Positions 17,336 through 27,244 are shown, counted from the first letter of the stretch. The stretch is DNA of 64,000 nt from Temperatibacter marinus (GCF_031598375.1 NZ_CP123872.1:992001-1056000), one strand, 5' to 3'. Numbers and translations are program-made. Notes: generated from the letters alone by a model not told the origin.

Positions 17336-18331
17336 ATGGAAATGAGTAAACAGATGGAAGCTGTAGGCTTGCCGGATACCACTGTAACTGTTAGGGAAGT
17401 TTTTGGCCTTAACATTGAAATGGATGTCCCAGCTTTCAGTCAAAGAACGCAACATGTGCCTGAAGTGGATGAAAACTATGTTTTCGATCACGATACAACA
17501 CTTGCGCTTCTCGCAGGCTTTGCTCATAACCGCCGCGTGATGGTTCAAGGTTATCATGGGACTGGCAAATCAACCCATATTGAACAAGTCGCCGCTCGGC
17601 TGAACTGGCCTTGTGTCAGGATTAATCTCGACAGTCATGTGAGTAGAATTGATTTGGTTGGAAAAGATGTCATCGTTCTTAAAGACGGGAAACAAGTCAC
17701 AGAATTCCAAGAAGGGATCTTACCATGGGCGCTCCAAAATTCTGTGGCGCTGGTTTTTGACGAATATGATGCCGGTCGCCCTGATGTCATGTTTGTCATT
17801 CAACGTATCCTTGAAGTTTCTGGAAAACTCACTTTACTTGATCAAAACCGAGTTATTCATCCTCACGGTTCTTTTCGGCTTTTTGCTACGTCCAATACCG
17901 TTGGTCTAGGCGACACAACAGGCCTCTATCATGGCACCCAGCAAATAAACCAAGGACAGATGGACCGGTGGAATATTGTCACCACCCTTAACTACCTACC
18001 CCATGACGTTGAAACAAAAATCATTCTTGGGAAAGAAACAGACTATAATGATACAGCAGAAGGGCGCGATACCATTGCCAAAATGGTGCGGGTTGCTGAC
18101 TTAACACGAGAGGGTTTTATGGCTGGGGATATATCGACAGTCATGAGCCCAAGAACTGTCCTTTCTTGGGCTGAGAACGGTCGTATTTTTGGTTCCATTG
18201 GCTTTGCCTTCCGCGTTTCTTTCCTTAATAAATGCGACGAAGCTGAGCGTCCAATGATTGCAGAATATTATCAACGCTGCTTTGGAGAAGACCTGCCTGA
18301 AAGTGCCATGAATTTGGTGACAGAGGCCTAA
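17336..18331 (+). CDS. cobS: Cobaltochelatase subunit CobS (AAA+ ATPase)
   Basis: CobS and CobT form the AAA+ chaperone-like part of the aerobic cobaltochelatase that inserts cobalt into hydrogenobyrinic acid diamide with CobN. Walker A is GYHGTGKS (residues 72-79), Walker B is [11 protein letters not shown], and the MoxR-like sensor segment [11 protein letters not shown] is present. At 331 residues it is of family length. An in-frame ATG two codons later is an alternative start. It overlaps nothing and is followed by cobT after one base. No other cobalamin genes lie in the window. Confidence 0.93.
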   Translation: MEMSKQMEAVGLPDTTVTVREVFGLNIEMDVPAFSQRTQHVPEVDENYVFDHDTTLALLAGFAHNRRVMVQGYHGTGKSTHIEQVAARLNWPCVRINLDSHVSRIDLVGKDVIVLKDGKQVTEFQEGILPWALQNSVALVFDEYDAGRPDVMFVIQRILEVSGKLTLLDQNRVIHPHGSFRLFATSNTVGLGDTTGLYHGTQQINQGQMDRWNIVTTLNYLPHDVETKIILGKETDYNDTAEGRDTIAKMVRVADLTREGFMAGDISTVMSPRTVLSWAENGRIFGSIGFAFRVSFLNKCDEAERPMIAEYYQRCFGEDLPESAMNLVTEA

Positions 18332-18332
18332 T

Positions 18333-20210
18333 GTGGCCCCTTTAGATAAACATAAAGGTCGTCAGTATTTTGAAGAGGCCCTTGCGGGAACCGTCCGGGC
18401 AATGACGGAAGAAAGTGACTTAGATGTTATTTTCACTGCTGACATTCCTGGTCAAGCTGGCCTTCAAGTTCGCCTACCACACTTACCCCACAAGGCCTCT
18501 GCTCGAGATGTCTCAGAAGTCCGAGGAATTGGTGATTCTATAGCCTTGAAACATCTTCACCACGACGAACAATTGCATAGAAAGCTTACTCCAGCGGGGA
18601 AAGTATCAAAACAAGTTTTTGATACACTAGAGCAAGTCCGATATGAAAGTATCGGTGCCCGTCAAATGCAAGGTGTTAAGGAAAATATCCGTATTCATAC
18701 AGAACAACGGACACTGGAGGCTGGGCTGGGTCGGGCAGCACAAGAACCCCACCAACATCTTGCCCCTGTGATCGGCTTACTGGCACGTGAAAAACTTTTG
18801 GGGGAAGAAATACCATCCTCTGTCGCAACAATTGTTGCACGACATCGGTTGAAGCTAGATCCTATATTAGAACCTTTTTTCAATGATTTAGATAATAAGA
18901 TTGAGAGCCAAAAAAGCGCTTCTGTTGTTCTAAGAACTCTTATTTCTGAGCTGCTGGGCGGGGTTGATGGAGAAGAGGCAGACGGTGATAACCAACAGTC
19001 TGATGAGAGCGACGAGTTCGGTGATGACCCTGACAACGGTCAAGAAGATCAACAAGGCTGCGATGACGGGGAAAATGGGGAAGGCGAAGGGGAAGAACAA
19101 TCAGGAGACGGTCAGCCAGACGGCGATGACAATGAAAATGGGGATGATGTTGCCGTTAGCGATGAGGATATGACTGATGCTGAAACTGGAAAAGGAGCCA
19201 CTGAAGGCGCTATTCCATGGCGACCCAATCGACCTTTTGAAGAAATCACTGACCCTGACTTTTACAAAATCTATACGGAAGAATTTGATGAAACTATTCG
19301 GGCTGAAGAATTAAGCGACACTGAAGAATTAGACCGACTCCGGAAATATTTAGACAACCAAATGGCTCATCTTGGCGGCGTTGTCTCTAAACTTGCAAAC
19401 CGGTTACAACGCAGGCTCTTGGCGCAACAACAACGTCATTGGCAATTTGATCTAGAAGAAGGCTATTTAGATCCTGCCCGTCTTGTACGCGTTGTTACAA
19501 ACCCAACACATGCCTTGTCATATAAAAAAGAAAGTGAAACTGACTTTAAGGATACTGTTGTAACACTTCTCCTTGATAATTCTGGCTCTATGCGAGGCCG
19601 TCCTATCTCAATTGCAGCCATCTGTGCAGATATTCTTTCGCGAACATTAGAGCGGTGCGGCGTGAAAGTAGAAATTCTTGGTTTCACCACTCGTGCATGG
19701 AAGGGGGGACAGTGCCGTGAGAAATGGCTAAAAGCAGGTCGCCCAGAAACACCCGGTCGCTTGAATGATTTAAGACATATCATCTATAAAAGAGCGGATG
19801 CCCCGTGGCGCCGCGCCCGACGCAATTTAGGTTTAATGATGCGGGAAGGTCTGCTGAAGGAAAATATTGATGGGGAAGCTCTCATGTGGGCTCATAATCG
19901 CCTCATAGGTCGCTCTGAAGAGCGCCGTATTATGATGGTGATTAGTGACGGCGCTCCTGTGGATGACAGTTCTCTAAGTGTGAATTCTGGTACCTATCTT
20001 GAAAACCACCTTAGGCAGGTTATTGATGTTATTGAAAAAAAATCTCCTGTAGAACTGTTAGCTATTGGAATAGGTCACGATGTGACACGCTACTACTCGA
20101 AAGCTGTGACCATTGTCGATGCTGAACAATTGGGCGGGGCTATGACCGAACAATTAGCCGCCTTATTTGAGGATGTCTTACCGACACCTGCCGGAACAAA
20201 GCGTCGATAA
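18333..20210 (+). CDS. cobT: Cobaltochelatase subunit CobT (VWA domain)
   Basis: Partner of CobS. A 625-residue protein with an N-terminal helical part, a strongly acidic low-complexity middle (about 210-285, rich in D, E, G, N and Q) and a C-terminal von Willebrand A domain whose metal site is DNSGSM (D415). VISDGAPVD carries the later MIDAS aspartate. The GTG start at 18333 lies one base after the cobS stop, implying translational coupling. Length and domain order are those of alphaproteobacterial CobT. Confidence 0.93.
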   Translation: MAPLDKHKGRQYFEEALAGTVRAMTEESDLDVIFTADIPGQAGLQVRLPHLPHKASARDVSEVRGIGDSIALKHLHHDEQLHRKLTPAGKVSKQVFDTLEQVRYESIGARQMQGVKENIRIHTEQRTLEAGLGRAAQEPHQHLAPVIGLLAREKLLGEEIPSSVATIVARHRLKLDPILEPFFNDLDNKIESQKSASVVLRTLISELLGGVDGEEADGDNQQSDESDEFGDDPDNGQEDQQGCDDGENGEGEGEEQSGDGQPDGDDNENGDDVAVSDEDMTDAETGKGATEGAIPWRPNRPFEEITDPDFYKIYTEEFDETIRAEELSDTEELDRLRKYLDNQMAHLGGVVSKLANRLQRRLLAQQQRHWQFDLEEGYLDPARLVRVVTNPTHALSYKKESETDFKDTVVTLLLDNSGSMRGRPISIAAICADILSRTLERCGVKVEILGFTTRAWKGGQCREKWLKAGRPETPGRLNDLRHIIYKRADAPWRRARRNLGLMMREGLLKENIDGEALMWAHNRLIGRSEERRIMMVISDGAPVDDSSLSVNSGTYLENHLRQVIDVIEKKSPVELLAIGIGHDVTRYYSKAVTIVDAEQLGGAMTEQLAALFEDVLPTPAGTKRR

Positions 20211-20252
20211 CCACTAGAACCATAAATCTATTTTTAAAGAAAAGGCAGTTTC

Positions 20253-21365
20253 ATGACTATAAAACCAATCAGTAGAATCCGCATCTTCTTTAGAAGTTTA
20301 TTGCTTATAATTCCCCTCTCTCTTGCAGGATATTTTTTATGGCCCGCTGCTCCGTTAGAGCCACTAAAGCCTGTTACATCCCAGGAAAAAACAACAAACA
20401 ATGCAGCTTATGTTCAATCTGTAAATCAATCCGGTAAAGATATTGCCGTATCAGTAAGTCCTTGGGTTTTAAACCCTGATAACCCAGAGCAAGCTCAATT
20501 TGGATCCTTGTCGTTGAATTGGGCGAAACGTCTCGAGACCACAGATCCTGAATTTGGTGGCGTTTCTGGGCTAAGCCTTATCGAAGCAACGAACCAAATA
20601 GTGTCTTTTAGAAGCATCACTGATACAGGATACGTCTTTTCCCTTCATGTATCAGAGCCTCGACAAGGGGACATGATGTCCATTAGCCACTTCAGACCTG
20701 TCCTTAATCGCGGTGAAGAAAAGGGTGATAGTGACAGTGAAGCAGTGATCGTAATGCCTTTTGGTTTTGATTTGATCACATATGAGCGTAATCACCGTAT
20801 TATGGTTGGTGATATCCGTCTTAAAAACCCCCCAAGAATTGATCTTCTTCCCCTCAACGGCGGTATAGAATCTGCAGATATTTCACCGCTGACTAAGCGT
20901 CTAACCCTCTTGGCAGAAGACCCTCGAGAGGGCGAAGAGTATATCCCCCTTTGGATCAGCCGGATGCCACTTGATGAAGGCCGTGTAGACCTCACATATG
21001 ATGAATATAAATATAATAGCCCTGAAGGGTATAAACCCACCGATATCACTTTTCTTCCTGATGGATCGATGCTTATTCTTCATCGGCGCTGGACACCTCT
21101 GGAAGGAACCAGCGCTAAGATCACCCATGTACCTGTGACCCAACTACAGAAACCGGAGGGTTCCTTAATCCAATCCATACTTCTTGCAGATCTTTCCAAA
21201 GAAATGGCTGTGGATAACTTCGAAGGATTAGAAGTTATAGAAGGAGAGGGTTTTTATACGCTTTTCATCATTAGTGATGATAATTTTAGAGACGCACAAG
21301 AAACCCTCCTGCTCTCTTTCCGCCTCGATAAGGCGATCTTGGAAAATATTAAAATTGACCCATAA
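20253..21365 (+). CDS. Phytase-like esterase domain protein, membrane-anchored or secreted
   Basis: A 370-residue protein with one N-terminal hydrophobic segment (about residues 9-27) and a beta-propeller-like body. EFGGVSGLSLIE, FLPDGSMLILHRRW and VDNFEGLEVIEGEG are typical of the esterase-like activity of phytase domain (PF13449-like). The enzymatic role of this family is poorly defined. It lies 42 bases after cobT on the same strand, though its link to cobalt chelation is unclear. It is probably periplasmic. Confidence 0.75.
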   Translation: MTIKPISRIRIFFRSLLLIIPLSLAGYFLWPAAPLEPLKPVTSQEKTTNNAAYVQSVNQSGKDIAVSVSPWVLNPDNPEQAQFGSLSLNWAKRLETTDPEFGGVSGLSLIEATNQIVSFRSITDTGYVFSLHVSEPRQGDMMSISHFRPVLNRGEEKGDSDSEAVIVMPFGFDLITYERNHRIMVGDIRLKNPPRIDLLPLNGGIESADISPLTKRLTLLAEDPREGEEYIPLWISRMPLDEGRVDLTYDEYKYNSPEGYKPTDITFLPDGSMLILHRRWTPLEGTSAKITHVPVTQLQKPEGSLIQSILLADLSKEMAVDNFEGLEVIEGEGFYTLFIISDDNFRDAQETLLLSFRLDKAILENIKIDP

Positions 21366-21481
21366 AATTCATAGAATTTCTATTGTCCAAACTTATAAAT
21401 TTGATTACTGTGCCGGCCTAAGGGTGCATGAATGAATTTAAAGGGCTGTTGAGACTGAGTGGGTCTCACATAGAGACGATC

Positions 21482-22732
21482 ATGGCAAACCAAAACAATT
21501 CTGAGACATCGGCAAATTCTGGTAAAAAGTCTGGACCTCTAGACGGTGTAAAAATAGTTGAATTTACCAGTGTCGTGCTGGGTCCGTGGGCCTCTCAAAC
21601 ATTAGGGGACATGGGGGCAGACATCATTAAAGTTGAAGCGCCTCGTCATGACAGCAATCGAAACATGGGGGCCTATCACAAGCATGAAGACCTTAAGGCT
21701 CTTTATTTAACGTCAAACAGAAATAAACGCTGTATTGCCCTTGATCTTAAAGTTAAGGAGGGCTTAGACATTGCCCTTCAACTCTGTAAAGAGGCTGATG
21801 TTATCCTCCACAACCAACGCCCCCAAACTATTGAACGATTGGGTTTAGGCTATGATGCTATAAAAGCTATAAATCCTAAGGTTATTTACTGTGGCTCTTA
21901 TGGCTATGCAAAAGACGGCCCCTACGGCGATAAAAGCGCTATGGATGACGCGATCCAAGCTGCCTCAGGCCTCGCCAATTTGATGGAGAAAGTTTACGGA
22001 GAGCCCCGATATTTACCTACTGTTGTTGCTGATAAAACCACAGCGATGGCTGTCGTACAGGGCATTCTGGCAGCCCTCTTCCATAGAGAGAGAACTGGTG
22101 AGGGGCAGGCAGTAGAAGTCCCCATGTTTGAGACGATGGTGCACTGGGTTCTTTGCGAGCATTCTTGGGGGCAAACCTTCGACCCCCCTAAAGGCCCTGC
22201 CGGCTACGATCGTATTATGGAAAAAGGTCGAAAACCATTTAAAACAAAAGACGGGCATATCGCCATGCTGCCTTATATGGACCATCAATGGCAATTATTT
22301 GCAGACTTGGCCCAGTGTCCTGAATTGGTACAATCTTCGCTTTTTGCTACAATGGAAAGCCGTTTGAAACATGGAAAAGAGACCAATCAAGCTGTGGCAA
22401 AGATTGTGGCAGAAAAAACAACGAATGACTGGATTGCTCTTCTGAAAGACACCAGCATTCCGCATATGCGAGTCAATAGTTTGGATGATGTTTTTTCTGA
22501 CCCCCACTTGCAACAAACCGGCTTTTTTGAAACCCACAAGCATGAGGACCATGGCATATTAAAAATGCCGCGCACTCCAATTAATTTTTCAAAAACACCG
22601 GTTTCTATTCAACGGATGCCGCCGCGCTATGGTCAGCATAGTAAAGTCATATTACAAGAGCTTGGGTATGATGAAGAAACAATCAACAGTCTTCTTTCTG
22701 AAAAAACTGTCCAAACCCCTGAAGATTTTTAG
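21482..22732 (+). CDS. CaiB/BaiF class III CoA-transferase
   Basis: Class III enzymes move CoA between carboxylic acids by an aspartyl-CoA thioester path. Characteristic segments are LDGVKIVEFTSVVLGPWASQ, LGDMGADIIKVEAP, LYLTSNRNKRCIALDLK, and the catalytic-aspartate region DGPYGDKSAMDDAIQAASG. The substrate is not predictable. I placed the start at the ATG preceding ANQNNSETS (416 residues). An in-frame ATG at 21428 adds 18 residues, but its AAGGG is only 3 bases away. The gene ends before a terminator-like hairpin (CACTC/GAGTG, 22738-22755) and an unusual palindrome. Confidence 0.88.
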   Translation: MANQNNSETSANSGKKSGPLDGVKIVEFTSVVLGPWASQTLGDMGADIIKVEAPRHDSNRNMGAYHKHEDLKALYLTSNRNKRCIALDLKVKEGLDIALQLCKEADVILHNQRPQTIERLGLGYDAIKAINPKVIYCGSYGYAKDGPYGDKSAMDDAIQAASGLANLMEKVYGEPRYLPTVVADKTTAMAVVQGILAALFHRERTGEGQAVEVPMFETMVHWVLCEHSWGQTFDPPKGPAGYDRIMEKGRKPFKTKDGHIAMLPYMDHQWQLFADLAQCPELVQSSLFATMESRLKHGKETNQAVAKIVAEKTTNDWIALLKDTSIPHMRVNSLDDVFSDPHLQQTGFFETHKHEDHGILKMPRTPINFSKTPVSIQRMPPRYGQHSKVILQELGYDEETINSLLSEKTVQTPEDF

Positions 22733-22772
22733 CACTTCACTCCTTTTATAGAGTGGGTGTTCTATGATATGA

Positions 22773-22804
22773 TTTTAACATACCGAACGATCGGTTGGTT
22801 AAAA
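22773..22804. promoter_or_regulatory. 32-bp near-palindrome, TetR-operator-like
   Basis: Outer arms TTTTAAC (22773-22779) and GTTAAAA (22798-22804) and inner arms ACCGA (22782-22786) and TCGGT (22791-22795) share one centre; 13 of 16 half-site positions match. The ACCGA-N4-TCGGT core resembles TetR-family operators. There is no T-tract after a GC-rich stem, so it is a poor terminator. It lies between the 3' ends of two convergent genes. Confidence 0.5.
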
Positions 22805-22892
22805 TAACCACAGCCTATAACGCTTTCACCAGGAAAAATTCACATCAATAGACCAAGACTTTGTTACGTGCTACGCTGATAAATGTAAATTT

Positions 22893-23576
22893 TTAAGTCG
22901 AAATACGCGCACCAAAAATTGCAGTTCCCACACGTATATCCGATGATCCCATAGCTGCGGCAAGGTCATAATCTCCGCTCATACCCATAGAAAGTTTTTC
23001 ATAGCCATAGATTGTCGCCAATTTTTTCAATAAATGAAAGTGAAGACTTGGGTCTTCTCCTGCAGTCGGAATACACATTAATCCTACTACATTAAGATCT
23101 AAAGCCTCACACTCAGCAACTAATGCATTCAAATCCTGAGGCAGGCACCCGCCTTTTTGCTCTTCACACCCTGTATTCACTTGGATCATAAGAGGTATGT
23201 TTTTGCCTTGATTGGTCATTTCTTTTTTTAAGGAGCGTGCGAGTTTAATACGATCTAAGGACTGAATCTCATCAAAAAGAGCAACTGCATTTGACACTTT
23301 ATTAGTTTGTAAGCTGCCAATTAAGATCAAAGTCAAATCTTTATAGGCCTCACGCCGCGGTGCCCAGCGCTCCTCTGCCTCTTGAACTCTATTTTCGCCA
23401 AAAACTCTCTGTCCTACCTCTAGTGCAGCATCAATTTTTTCTATTGGTTGTACTTTTGAAACTGCGATTAACCGCGGTTCGGAGTGATTCAGCAGAGAAT
23501 AAGCGATTTTAGACGCAGTTTTATCACGGACTGTTTGAATATTTTTCTGAATTTCTTCTACAAGCTTACTGGCCAT
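22893..23576 (-). CDS. YggS/PLPBP family pyridoxal phosphate homeostasis protein
   Basis: A non-catalytic PLP-binding TIM-barrel protein that buffers PLP. The PLP lysine is K41 in RLIAVSKVQP. Other family marks are FGENRVQEAEERW, LIGSLQTNKV (normally HxIGxLQxNK) and SMGMSGDYDLAAAMGSSDIRVGTAIFG at the C-terminus. Its 227 residues are normal. The histidine usual before IGxLQ is leucine here (LTLILIGSLQ), a mild deviation. It is divergent from the ThiE-like gene. Confidence 0.93.
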   Translation of the reverse strand: MASKLVEEIQKNIQTVRDKTASKIAYSLLNHSEPRLIAVSKVQPIEKIDAALEVGQRVFGENRVQEAEERWAPRREAYKDLTLILIGSLQTNKVSNAVALFDEIQSLDRIKLARSLKKEMTNQGKNIPLMIQVNTGCEEQKGGCLPQDLNALVAECEALDLNVVGLMCIPTAGEDPSLHFHLLKKLATIYGYEKLSMGMSGDYDLAAAMGSSDIRVGTAIFGARIST

Positions 23577-23665
23577 TGATCTCTACCTGTCTTCATAGTA
23601 AATCTAAGGGGGATCCACCTTCTCATTGCTTTATACTGATACCCTTTCAAAAAGGAAACCATTTG

Positions 23666-24250
23666 ATGGGCCTCTTCCCTGAAAAAATAGACCACCCTTT
23701 ATGTGCGGCTGCTAATGTTAAGGGGTTGATTTATATGACAGATGAAAAACGCACAGGCCCTACGGAATTCATCATCCCTGAACTCCCAAAAAATACAGTT
23801 ATTCTTTATAGAGAGTATGAAAAAATCAACAGGGCTGAGGAGGCCTCCAAGCTGCAATATCTATCACTTAGTGCAGGGTGTCGGTTTTTTGTAGCTGGAG
23901 ATATCCCTCTTGCTCGCTCTTTGAATGCTGAAGGTGTCCATATCCCACACTGGCTACTTGAGACAGTTAAACAAGACGATCTTTTGGGTTTGAAAACGAC
24001 TGTTGCTTGTCATGATCAACAGGCTTTACATCGCGCAGAAGAGCTCAAACTGACCATGGCTTTGGTCTCTCCCGTTTTCCCAACATCAAGCCATCCTGGG
24101 GCGCCGGTTCTTGGAATAGATATGTTGACCAACCTGAGTGCCAACGCCAAGATTGAACTTGCTGCGCTCGGGGGGATCACAAAAGACACAGCGCCCCTCT
24201 TAAAAAATCTTTCTCTTTCGGCAATAGCAGGTGTATCAGCGTTTGTTTAA
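23666..24250 (+). CDS. ThiE/TenI-like TIM-barrel protein, divergent
   Basis: A 195-residue protein of the thiamine phosphate synthase/TenI superfamily: AEGVHIPHWLL aligns with the ADGVHLGQ segment, ALVSPVFPTSSHPGAPVLG with the GPVFPT segment, and AALGGITKDT with the phosphate-binding AIGGI. The N-D-R substrate motif is replaced (FFVAGDIPLA) and GQ becomes PH, so normal thiamine phosphate synthase activity is doubtful. The ATG at 23666 has AAGGA 9 bases upstream and is preferred to a start overlapping yggS. The real reaction is unknown. Confidence 0.7.
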   Translation: MGLFPEKIDHPLCAAANVKGLIYMTDEKRTGPTEFIIPELPKNTVILYREYEKINRAEEASKLQYLSLSAGCRFFVAGDIPLARSLNAEGVHIPHWLLETVKQDDLLGLKTTVACHDQQALHRAEELKLTMALVSPVFPTSSHPGAPVLGIDMLTNLSANAKIELAALGGITKDTAPLLKNLSLSAIAGVSAFV

Positions 24251-24359
24251 AAAATCGTTCATTTCCTGTTCAGGCGTCCTCACTATACTTAGACTTGATG
24301 AGATTAATATTGACCCCTAAGACCGACACTATAGACTAGGGCGTTAAATATATCAGGGG

Positions 24360-24968
24360 ATGATGATGAAAAAAATTAAACTAGTAACGGCAACAATGAT
24401 GGCTTTTGCCCTTTCTGCTTGCCTCAATACCTTTAATAGTGATGTGACAACTTTCCATCAACTTCCCGCCGCAAAAGGGGAAAAGGTCAGCATTGTCCCA
24501 ATAGACCCCTCTAAAGAAAAATCTTTGGAATTCGCCGCCTATGCTGCCCAAGTAGGTAAACAACTGACTCAGCTGGGCTATATCCCTGCCAAAGATGCAA
24601 AGCCGGACCTGATTGTTGGCCTTGATTATGGCATTAACGATGGCCGTGAAAAAATCTCAACAGTTCCCGCAGTTAACAGTCACCTTTTCTGGAATCGTTG
24701 GTATGGGTTTGGATATTGGCACCGGTATGACCCCTTCTTTGATGATAAATTTGATAACGAATTAAGAGCTAAAACGGTCTATAAAACCACGTTGAATTTG
24801 GAAATTCGCAATCCTGATGGCAGCAAACTCTACGAAGGTAGAGCGGAAAGTGAAACGAGAGACAATAGCTTGCCCGTCCTCGTTCCCAAATTGGTGGAAG
24901 CCATTTTCATCAACTTCCCAGGTGAATCAGGCAAAACAACAAAAGTAATTGTTAAGCCTGCTGAATAA
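24360..24968 (+). CDS. DUF4136-like lipoprotein
   Basis: A 202-residue lipoprotein: signal peptide with lipobox LSAC (Cys at residue 21), then VTTFHQLP and a DUF4136-type body (DLIVGLDYGI, a W/Y/G-rich loop around FWNRWYGFGYWHRYDPFF, and LYEGRAES). Members are periplasmic-facing lipoproteins of unknown role. ATG at 24360 follows AGGGGATG; a second ATG at 24363 is possible. A rho-independent terminator follows. Confidence 0.78.
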   Translation: MMMKKIKLVTATMMAFALSACLNTFNSDVTTFHQLPAAKGEKVSIVPIDPSKEKSLEFAAYAAQVGKQLTQLGYIPAKDAKPDLIVGLDYGINDGREKISTVPAVNSHLFWNRWYGFGYWHRYDPFFDDKFDNELRAKTVYKTTLNLEIRNPDGSKLYEGRAESETRDNSLPVLVPKLVEAIFINFPGESGKTTKVIVKPAE

Positions 24969-24990
24969 ATCTGATGTGACAACGGAAAAG

Positions 24991-25015
24991 AAGCGCCTCT
25001 TAGGGCGCTTTTTTT
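24991..25015 (+). terminator. Rho-independent terminator after the DUF4136 gene
   Basis: AAGCGCC stem with GGCGCTT, loop of about 6 bases, then a T-tract to 25015. It also lies at the 3' end of the convergent gshB. Confidence 0.85.
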
Positions 25016-25019
25016 ATGA

Positions 25020-25961
25020 CTAAACTTTGCTTTCAACCGCGTCCCAAATCATTCCAGCTACATTCACACCCTCAAAGTCTTTAATCCCCATCAAGCCTGT
25101 CGGGGATGTGACATTAATTTCTGTAAGATAATCACCAATCACATCAATGCCTACAAACAACAAGCCCCGACGCTGCAACTCCGGCTTTAGGCGTTCGCAA
25201 ATCTCGCGCTCTCTGTCAGTCAGGCCTGTTTTTGCGGCACGCCCCCCCACAGCTAAGTTAGATCGAACCTCTCCTTCCGCTGGGATGCGGTTGATTGCCC
25301 CAGCAACTTCACCGTCCACTAGGATGATACGTTTATCGCCGTATTTTACTTCTGGTAAAAATTGTTGAGCGATCAGCTGCTCACGAGAAGACGCAAAGAA
25401 AAGCTCTGTCAGGCTATGTAAATTGCTGTCTTCAGGGCGCAGATGAAAGACCCCAGCGCCGCCCATACCATAAAGAGGTTTGACAATAATATCCCCGTAT
25501 TTTTTTCGGAAAGCTTCGATATCACCGACATGGCGTGTGATCATAGTTGCTGGCATTAAATCACGGTACTGGGTGACAAAAAGCTTCTCTGGAGCGTTTC
25601 TTACCTCAACAGGATTATTAATAACCAATGTTTGATCTGCAATTAACTCTAAAAGGTGCGTGATTGTAATATAGTGCATATCAAAAGGAGGGTCTTGACG
25701 CATTTGGATCACATCGACATCTTGAGCAAGGTCCAAACGAATGGGGTCCCCAAAAGTATAATGATCCCCCTCTTCATATCGGACAGTTACCGGATGGGCA
25801 TGCGCTGTCACTTTTCCTTCTTCATACGTCAGAGCATCAGGGAGATAATGATAAAGAGTATGACCCCTAGATTGAGCCTCCTCCATTAATGCAAAAGTGC
25901 TATCCCCTGCAAGATTAAGCCCGTCCATAGGGTCCATCTGAAATGCAATATTTAAAGCCAT
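25020..25961 (-). CDS. gshB: Glutathione synthetase
   Basis: Joins gamma-glutamylcysteine and glycine with ATP to make glutathione; cytosolic ATP-grasp enzyme. The N-terminus IAFQMDPMDGLNLAGDSTFALM, the ATP-grasp loop DIIVKPLYGMGGAGVF, VDGEVAGAINRIPAEGEVRSNLAVGGRA, and ITEINVTSPTGLMGIK-like C-terminal region are all diagnostic. The 313 residues match. It follows yraN and rsmI on the same strand, a conserved alphaproteobacterial grouping. Confidence 0.97.
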   Translation of the reverse strand: MALNIAFQMDPMDGLNLAGDSTFALMEEAQSRGHTLYHYLPDALTYEEGKVTAHAHPVTVRYEEGDHYTFGDPIRLDLAQDVDVIQMRQDPPFDMHYITITHLLELIADQTLVINNPVEVRNAPEKLFVTQYRDLMPATMITRHVGDIEAFRKKYGDIIVKPLYGMGGAGVFHLRPEDSNLHSLTELFFASSREQLIAQQFLPEVKYGDKRIILVDGEVAGAINRIPAEGEVRSNLAVGGRAAKTGLTDREREICERLKPELQRRGLLFVGIDVIGDYLTEINVTSPTGLMGIKDFEGVNVAGMIWDAVESKV

Positions 25962-26009
25962 ACTCTGTTCCTCGCTTTTAATTTATACTCTATATAAGGA
26001 TAAAACCCT

Positions 26010-26360
26010 CTAGCGCCAAGCTGCCTCTATATGTTTCACAAAAAAATGATCGTCTGCCTTAACCATCGCATCAAATCTTACCGCCCCTTTATGATAAATT
26101 TTTTGACAATAAAGCAGGGCGGCTCTCTTAATTCTATCTTTTTGTCTATAGCTAATAGAGGCTAGTCCAGCATCAATTGTGGCCCGCGCTTTAACTTCAA
26201 CAAAAACGAGGAGATGACCCTGTTTTGCAATTAAATCAATCTCGCCAACAGGTGTTTTATACCGTTGCTCTAAAATTTTATACCCTTTGAAGCGGAGGGT
26301 CCAAGCGGAATATCGTTCAGCCCACCGGCCTTTTTGCTCAGCTCTTCTCCGCTGTCTCAC
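26010..26360 (-). CDS. YraN family (UPF0102) endonuclease-like protein
   Basis: A 116-residue protein of the restriction-endonuclease-like fold: GRWAERYSAWTLRFKGYKILEQRY, then VGEIDLIAKQGHLLVFVEVKARA, which carries the E/D-(x)n-E-x-K catalytic-type pattern. Its physiological function is unsettled. The GTG start overlaps the rsmI stop by 4 bases (GTGA), so the two are translationally coupled. Confidence 0.92.
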   Translation of the reverse strand: MRQRRRAEQKGRWAERYSAWTLRFKGYKILEQRYKTPVGEIDLIAKQGHLLVFVEVKARATIDAGLASISYRQKDRIKRAALLYCQKIYHKGAVRFDAMVKADDHFFVKHIEAAWR

Positions 26361-27244
26361 CGGTCTTTCATTTCTAAGGCTTTTTTGTACAAGTCTTTTT
26401 TCTTTTCACCTGTGAGAGAAGCAACAAAAGCACTGGCATCTTTCACGGAAAGATAGGTCAAAGCTTTAGTGAGAAGAGTTTCAGAATCCAACCCAATTTG
26501 CTCTGCTTTGCTCTGTGCAGCTGCACGGTCGATCACCAAAACCACCTCTCCTTTTGGATTGCCTACTTCTTCATAATAAGCGATCAATTCATTTAAAGGG
26601 CCCCTTTTTACTTCTTCAAATTTTTTTGTCAGCTCTCGGCATACTGCCGCTTGTCGCGACCCAAGAATTTGTTCAGCGTCTTTCAAACTCTCTGTTAAAC
26701 GGCGAGCACTTTCATAAAAAACAAGGGTTGCCTGATTGTCTTTGACACTCTCGTAAAAACTCTGACGTGCGCCAGATTTATTAGGAGGAAAACCCGCGAA
26801 AAGAAAACGATCTGTGGGCATGCCTGACAAGGTTAAAGCCATTATCATTGCAGAGGGTCCAGGGCAGGCTGTGACATAATAGCCCTCTTCCTGAGCTTCA
26901 TGGACAAGCTTATATCCAGGATCTGAAATGAGGGGTGTACCTGCATCACTGACCAGAGCGACAATCTCACCGCGGTCCATTGCATCCATAATTTTTGGCC
27001 GTTGGAGGTCACCATTATGTTCATGATAAGCAATTAATCGAGACTTTACACCATAAGCGGTTAAAAGCTTTGCTGTGACACGCGTGTCTTCACAGGCAAT
27101 AAGATCCGCTTGTTTCAGTGTTTTTAACGCTCGTGAAGATAAATCACCTAAATTTCCAATTGGTGTTGAAACGATATATAAGCCACTACGTAGGTGATCT
27201 TCTATCAATCGATCTTGTTTAAAACTATTTTCATCACTTGCCAT
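26357..27244 (-). CDS. rsmI: 16S rRNA (cytidine(1402)-2'-O)-methyltransferase RsmI
   Basis: Methylates the 2'-hydroxyl of C1402 in 16S rRNA with SAM, fine-tuning the decoding centre. Motifs are LYIVSTPIGNLGDLSSRALKTL, IACEDTRVTAKLL, LVSDAGTPLISDPGYKLV, and CPGPSAMIMALTLSGMPTDRFLFAGFPP. The ATG with AGGGA upstream gives 295 residues; a GTG ten codons earlier is the alternative. It is divergent from lpoA with a short promoter gap. Confidence 0.95.
   Translation of the reverse strand: MASDENSFKQDRLIEDHLRSGLYIVSTPIGNLGDLSSRALKTLKQADLIACEDTRVTAKLLTAYGVKSRLIAYHEHNGDLQRPKIMDAMDRGEIVALVSDAGTPLISDPGYKLVHEAQEEGYYVTACPGPSAMIMALTLSGMPTDRFLFAGFPPNKSGARQSFYESVKDNQATLVFYESARRLTESLKDAEQILGSRQAAVCRELTKKFEEVKRGPLNELIAYYEEVGNPKGEVVLVIDRAAAQSKAEQIGLDSETLLTKALTYLSVKDASAFVASLTGEKKKDLYKKALEMKDR

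Noticed and set aside
18945-19200. Low-complexity acidic repeat in cobT, considered as a repeat array or frameshift
   Set aside because: It is the normal acidic linker of CobT, in one open frame.
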